The notes beneath the pieces are model-generated. The model did not search any database. It had not been told where the DNA came from and saw only the letters and a list, made by a program, of their open reading frames with translations. A stretch of 5,333 nt of DNA from SAR202 cluster bacterium AD-804-J14_MRT_500m (lineage in GTDB: Bacteria > Chloroflexota > Dehalococcoidia > UBA3495 > GCA-2712585). The position numbers were made by a program, and so were the translations under genes. The DNA lies in the NCBI GenBank assembly GCA_009391275.1, contig VEXF01000056.1, forward strand, positions 1 through 5,333, in the 5' to 3' direction. Below, one piece after another: positions 5,085-5,333 of the stretch (the stretch's first letter is position 1; each line of letters starts with the position of its first letter).

Positions 5085-5333
5085 CTAATTCGAGTTGCCC
5101 AGCTGAAATTCCGGTAATACTTGGTCGATAAATAAGTTGAGTTGAGAACGTTGATTAGGCGAAGCGAAACGTATAATCATCGTATCTGCGCCTACATCTA
5201 CGAATTGATGGATGCGGTCAGCTATCCGTCTTGGATCACCCCACGGGCCCCATGTATCGCCCCAAATATTCGCTCCGTAGTAGCGCATCAGATAGGCATC
5301 AGCCTCTTTCGCGGCGTTTGACTTCTTGGGGCT
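5085..5333 (-). CDS. Luciferase-like (LLM class) flavin-dependent oxidoreductase, C-terminal part, cut by the right window edge
   Basis: The minus-strand frame is open from the window edge to the TAG at 5085-5087, giving the last 82 residues of a longer protein. An internal ATG at 5288 is not the true start, since the coding sequence continues through 'AAKEADAYLMRYYG' from the edge. The text 'W-G-D-P-R-R-I-A-D-R-I-H-Q-F-V-D-V-G-A-D-T-M-I-I-R-F' followed by 'F-I-D-Q-V-L-P-E-F' is the usual C-terminal end of the bacterial luciferase-like TIM-barrel family. There a G-x-P-x-x-I-A-x-R-I/L helix is followed by a G-A/V-D strand and a closing V-L-P helix. Such enzymes use reduced flavin (FMN or F420) for monooxygenation or hydride transfer on varied organic substrates. 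The catalytic and flavin-binding regions lie outside the window, so the cofactor and substrate cannot be told. Confidence 0.85.
   Translation of the reverse strand, partial: SPKKSNAAKEADAYLMRYYGANIWGDTWGPWGDPRRIADRIHQFVDVGADTMIIRFASPNQRSQLNLFIDQVLPEFQLGNSN

Noticed and set aside
5085..5288. A complete 67-residue small protein starting at ATG 5288
   Set aside because: The frame stays open to the window edge and the residues upstream continue the luciferase-like family sequence, so this is the end of a longer gene.

Overview
This window looks like an ordinary chromosomal segment of a free-living bacterium with moderate G+C (mid-40s per cent by eye, not computed). The gene set is a RimI-type acetyltransferase, a two-gene ABC exporter, a FabI-type reductase whose active site resembles that of InhA, and a luciferase-like flavin monooxygenase. 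This set, together with the style of the protein sequences, suggests Chloroflexota, possibly the marine SAR202/Dehalococcoidia group, which is known for many luciferase-like oxidoreductases. That placement is inference from memory of the families and was not tested by a search.

Layout, left to right. (1) Positions 1-252, minus strand: the first 84 codons of a probable rimI, running off the left edge. (2) Positions 253-419: a 167-bp divergent intergenic region. It holds two 13-bp palindromes, each with a central T, whose centres are 16 bp apart. They overlap a plausible plus-strand promoter, and a separate perfect TATAAT lies just before the next start codon. (3) Positions 420-2189 and 2211-4040, plus strand: two full-length ABC half-transporters (transmembrane domain plus ATPase domain), 21 bp apart. 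Their ATPase motifs are complementary. The first has Asp in place of the catalytic Glu and the second has a non-consensus signature, as expected for a heterodimeric exporter with one degenerate and one consensus ATP site. (4) Positions 4041-4075: a 35-bp convergent gap with no visible terminator. (5) Positions 4076-4852, minus strand (frame open to 4882): enoyl-ACP reductase fabI, the last reductive step of fatty acid elongation. (6) Positions 4853-5084: an intergenic region with an extended -10 element and an inverted repeat reading toward fabI, and a long-loop stem just after the upstream gene. (7) Positions 5085-5333, minus strand: the C-terminal 82 codons of a luciferase-like monooxygenase, running off the right edge.

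The genes do not form one obvious pathway. The two ABC genes are one transcription unit and almost certainly one complex. rimI is divergent from them and may share control through the palindromes. fabI probably has its own promoter. I found no CRISPR array, insertion sequence, tRNA, toxin-antitoxin or defence system, and no clear sign of an undescribed multi-gene system. The most interesting signals are the palindrome pair, the asymmetric exporter and the FabI active-site substitution.
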